From contig CAAENL010000084.1 of the NCBI GenBank assembly GCA_900757335.1, positions 1-7,282 on the forward strand: a DNA stretch of 7,282 nucleotides, in the 5' to 3' direction. Below, in pieces: positions 5,862 to 7,282 of the stretch. The stretch comes from Clostridia bacterium (GTDB taxonomy: Bacteria > Bacillota > Clostridia > Oscillospirales > Acutalibacteraceae). Each line of letters begins with the position of its first letter. Within the stretch, counting starts at the first letter, position 1. Both the position numbers and the translations under genes were made by a program. The notes below the pieces were generated by a model, which saw nothing but the letters and a program-made list of their open reading frames with translations, ran no database searches and was not told the origin of the DNA.

Positions 5862-7282
5862 TTATTTTGTTCCTTTGCTGACAACTATTACAACCTCTGT
5901 GTTGTAGTCAAGTTTATCGCCGGCTTTGTAATTTTTATAGCCTATTACGCTGCCTTCGGGGATGTCGGAACTGAACTCCGCAGTTGAGGTTGGAATAAAT
6001 TTAGCGTTTGTGAGAAGTTGAGAAGCTTCTGATAAAGTTTTTCCTGCTATTTCAGGCAGTACTCTTTTTTTGCTTCCTTTGCTTATTGTCACCGCAATTG
6101 TGGAATCAGGGGACATTTCCTGACCTGCCGTCGGGCTTTGAGATATTATACATCCTTCGCCGATTGAATCATGAAATTCTTCGGACAAAAGAACTACTTT
6201 ATATTTCCCGCTTTTTTCAAGTTCTTTTTGAAGATTTTTGTAATTTCTTCCGTTTAGATTCGGTACAGGTATGGTTTCTTCCGAAGAAGTCTGTGTATCG
6301 CTGTTTTCAGACTCTGAATTTTCTTCATCTGTTTTTGTTGATTCGAAGTGATTTGACGATATATTTTCATTGCTGCCTGCTGAATTGCCTTTGAGCCAGA
6401 ACCAATATACTCCCAAAGACACCAAAAGTATCACTAAAGCAGATACACACGAAATAATTCCCCATGCATTGCCTGAAGATTTTTTTTCAGGTTCGCTGAA
6501 ATGTTGATTTTTTAATATTTCTTCTTCGCTGTCTTCTTCTATGTTTTTAACTTTTAATATGGGTGAGTTTGAAAGTTCTATTCGAAGAGTTTCAAAAGAA
6601 AGCGTACGATTATTTGGATATACTCTCATGGCTGTAGCGATTGCAGACACAACGTTTTCGGGCAACTTGTTGAGTATGCTTTGAGGCATCATGAGCTGGT
6701 CATTTTTTTGGCGTTCGGGAGCGGAATCGGGATATTCTCCTGTCAAAGCAAGAAACAAAGAAGCCGTAAATCCATACACATCAGTGCTTTCTGAAGGCTC
6801 GTAATTGTCAAGATATTGTTCTAAAGCGGAGCAACCGTCGTAAAGTTGACTGTTAATGAGTGAATTTGCACTTCGTAAGCTTTTTGTTGCAAATCCTGTA
6901 AGTTTGAGCTTGTTTTCGTGCGTTACAAGAATATTGTTAGGCGAAATTCCCAAATGCCTTACTCCCGAAGCTTCCATATGAACGAGCGAAGAAATCATTG
7001 GCATAAACAGCGAACGTGCTTCTTTCCAGTCCAGATATCCTCCGCGAGAACTCAAATATTTGTCAAGCCTTGTGCCTTCGACCCATTCGCATATGACATA
7101 AGCAGTGTTGTTTTCTTCGAATATATCGTAAACTGCCGTAATTGCAGGCAAGTTTCTAAGTTTAGCAACAGACCTAAAGTATTTAAGAAAACTTATGAGC
7201 AAGCCTTTATATATTTTTTCCGAGTTTTTCAAAGTTTTTACTTTTTTCAAATTTTTATCACGATTCGAAAAGTTAGAAGGAT
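5862..7282 (-). CDS. PASTA-domain membrane protein with degenerate Ser/Thr kinase domain (pseudokinase), N-terminus outside the window
   Basis: The frame is open to the window edge. The in-frame TTG at 7250 has no Shine-Dalgarno, and the ten codons before it (PSNFSNRDKN) still look like kinase N-lobe, so the true start lies beyond 7282. Numbering from the TTG: kinase-like domain to about 230, charged linker, one membrane helix about 262-284, Ser/Glu-rich linker 288-326, then two PASTA domains (about 326-391 and 396-461). This is the PrkC/StkP layout, with kinase inside and PASTA outside to sense peptidoglycan. Catalytic residues are missing: HRD reads HLG (99-101), DFG reads GFA (119-121), the APE region reads ALE (142-144), and the helix-C Glu position appears to be Tyr or Phe (FLKYF, 21-25). 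The ATP lysine is out of view. ESTDVYGF keeps the structural Asp157. I infer a signalling or scaffolding protein without phosphotransfer. It is transcribed separately from the nrd operon, 429 bases away. Confidence 0.88.
   Translation of the reverse strand, partial: PSNFSNRDKNLKKVKTLKNSEKIYKGLLISFLKYFRSVAKLRNLPAITAVYDIFEENNTAYVICEWVEGTRLDKYLSSRGGYLDWKEARSLFMPMISSLVHMEASGVRHLGISPNNILVTHENKLKLTGFATKSLRSANSLINSQLYDGCSALEQYLDNYEPSESTDVYGFTASLFLALTGEYPDSAPERQKNDQLMMPQSILNKLPENVVSAIATAMRVYPNNRTLSFETLRIELSNSPILKVKNIEEDSEEEILKNQHFSEPEKKSSGNAWGIISCVSALVILLVSLGVYWFWLKGNSAGSNENISSNHFESTKTDEENSESENSDTQTSSEETIPVPNLNGRNYKNLQKELEKSGKYKVVLLSEEFHDSIGEGCIISQSPTAGQEMSPDSTIAVTISKGSKKRVLPEIAGKTLSEASQLLTNAKFIPTSTAEFSSDIPEGSVIGYKNYKAGDKLDYNTEVVIVVSKGTK

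Noticed and set aside
5790..5987. Plus-strand open frame starting in the hairpin region
   Set aside because: It crosses the inverted repeat and the 3' end of the kinase-like gene antisense, and its start has no Shine-Dalgarno.
6086..6394. Plus-strand open frame of 102 codons
   Set aside because: It is antisense to the PASTA and linker region of the kinase-like gene, with an aromatic-rich, shadow-type composition and no ribosome binding site.

Overview
The window is AT-rich bacterial DNA, most likely from an anaerobic low-GC Gram-positive (Clostridia or relatives). The reasons are the oxygen-sensitive class III ribonucleotide reductase, the short clostridial-type NifS/NifU pair, a single-chain GlyRS, a PASTA-domain kinase homologue and strong AGGAGG-type ribosome binding sites. 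Every gene I can support lies on the minus strand, so the text below reads from high to low coordinates.

Right end (7282-5862): the 3' part of a PrkC-like membrane protein with a kinase-like domain, one membrane helix and two PASTA domains. Its N-terminus lies beyond the window edge. The kinase fold has lost the HRD aspartate (HLG) and the DFG aspartate (GFA), so it looks like a pseudokinase. A 429-base gap follows (5861-5433). It holds a strong 9+5 bp inverted repeat, a doubtful terminator or small-RNA-like stretch, and a very good sigma-A promoter (TTGACT-17-TATAAT) overlapped by two NrdR-box-like sites exactly 32 bp apart.

Middle (5432-2787): a tightly coupled anaerobic dNTP operon, nrdH-like redoxin (CPKC), nrdD (glycyl-radical reductase without an ATP-cone) and nrdG (radical-SAM activase with an unusual cysteine spacing). 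The genes overlap by 1 and 11 bases. The redoxin probably supplies electrons to NrdD in place of formate, NrdG installs the glycyl radical, and NrdR probably controls the promoter in response to nucleotide pools. A hairpin with a T-rich tail covers the 3' end of nrdG.

Left end (2741-1): glyQS (glycyl-tRNA synthetase), then nifS (cysteine desulfurase), then the first 28 codons of a nifU-like Fe-S scaffold gene. NifS and NifU together assemble Fe-S clusters, which NrdG upstream needs. The nifS leader is odd: its good Shine-Dalgarno lies 37 nt from the ATG, but a hairpin between them would bring it to about 9 nt.

No tRNA, rRNA, insertion sequence or CRISPR array was seen. The most interesting points are the pseudokinase, the promoter with twin NrdR boxes, the CX3CX10C NrdG and the nifS leader hairpin.
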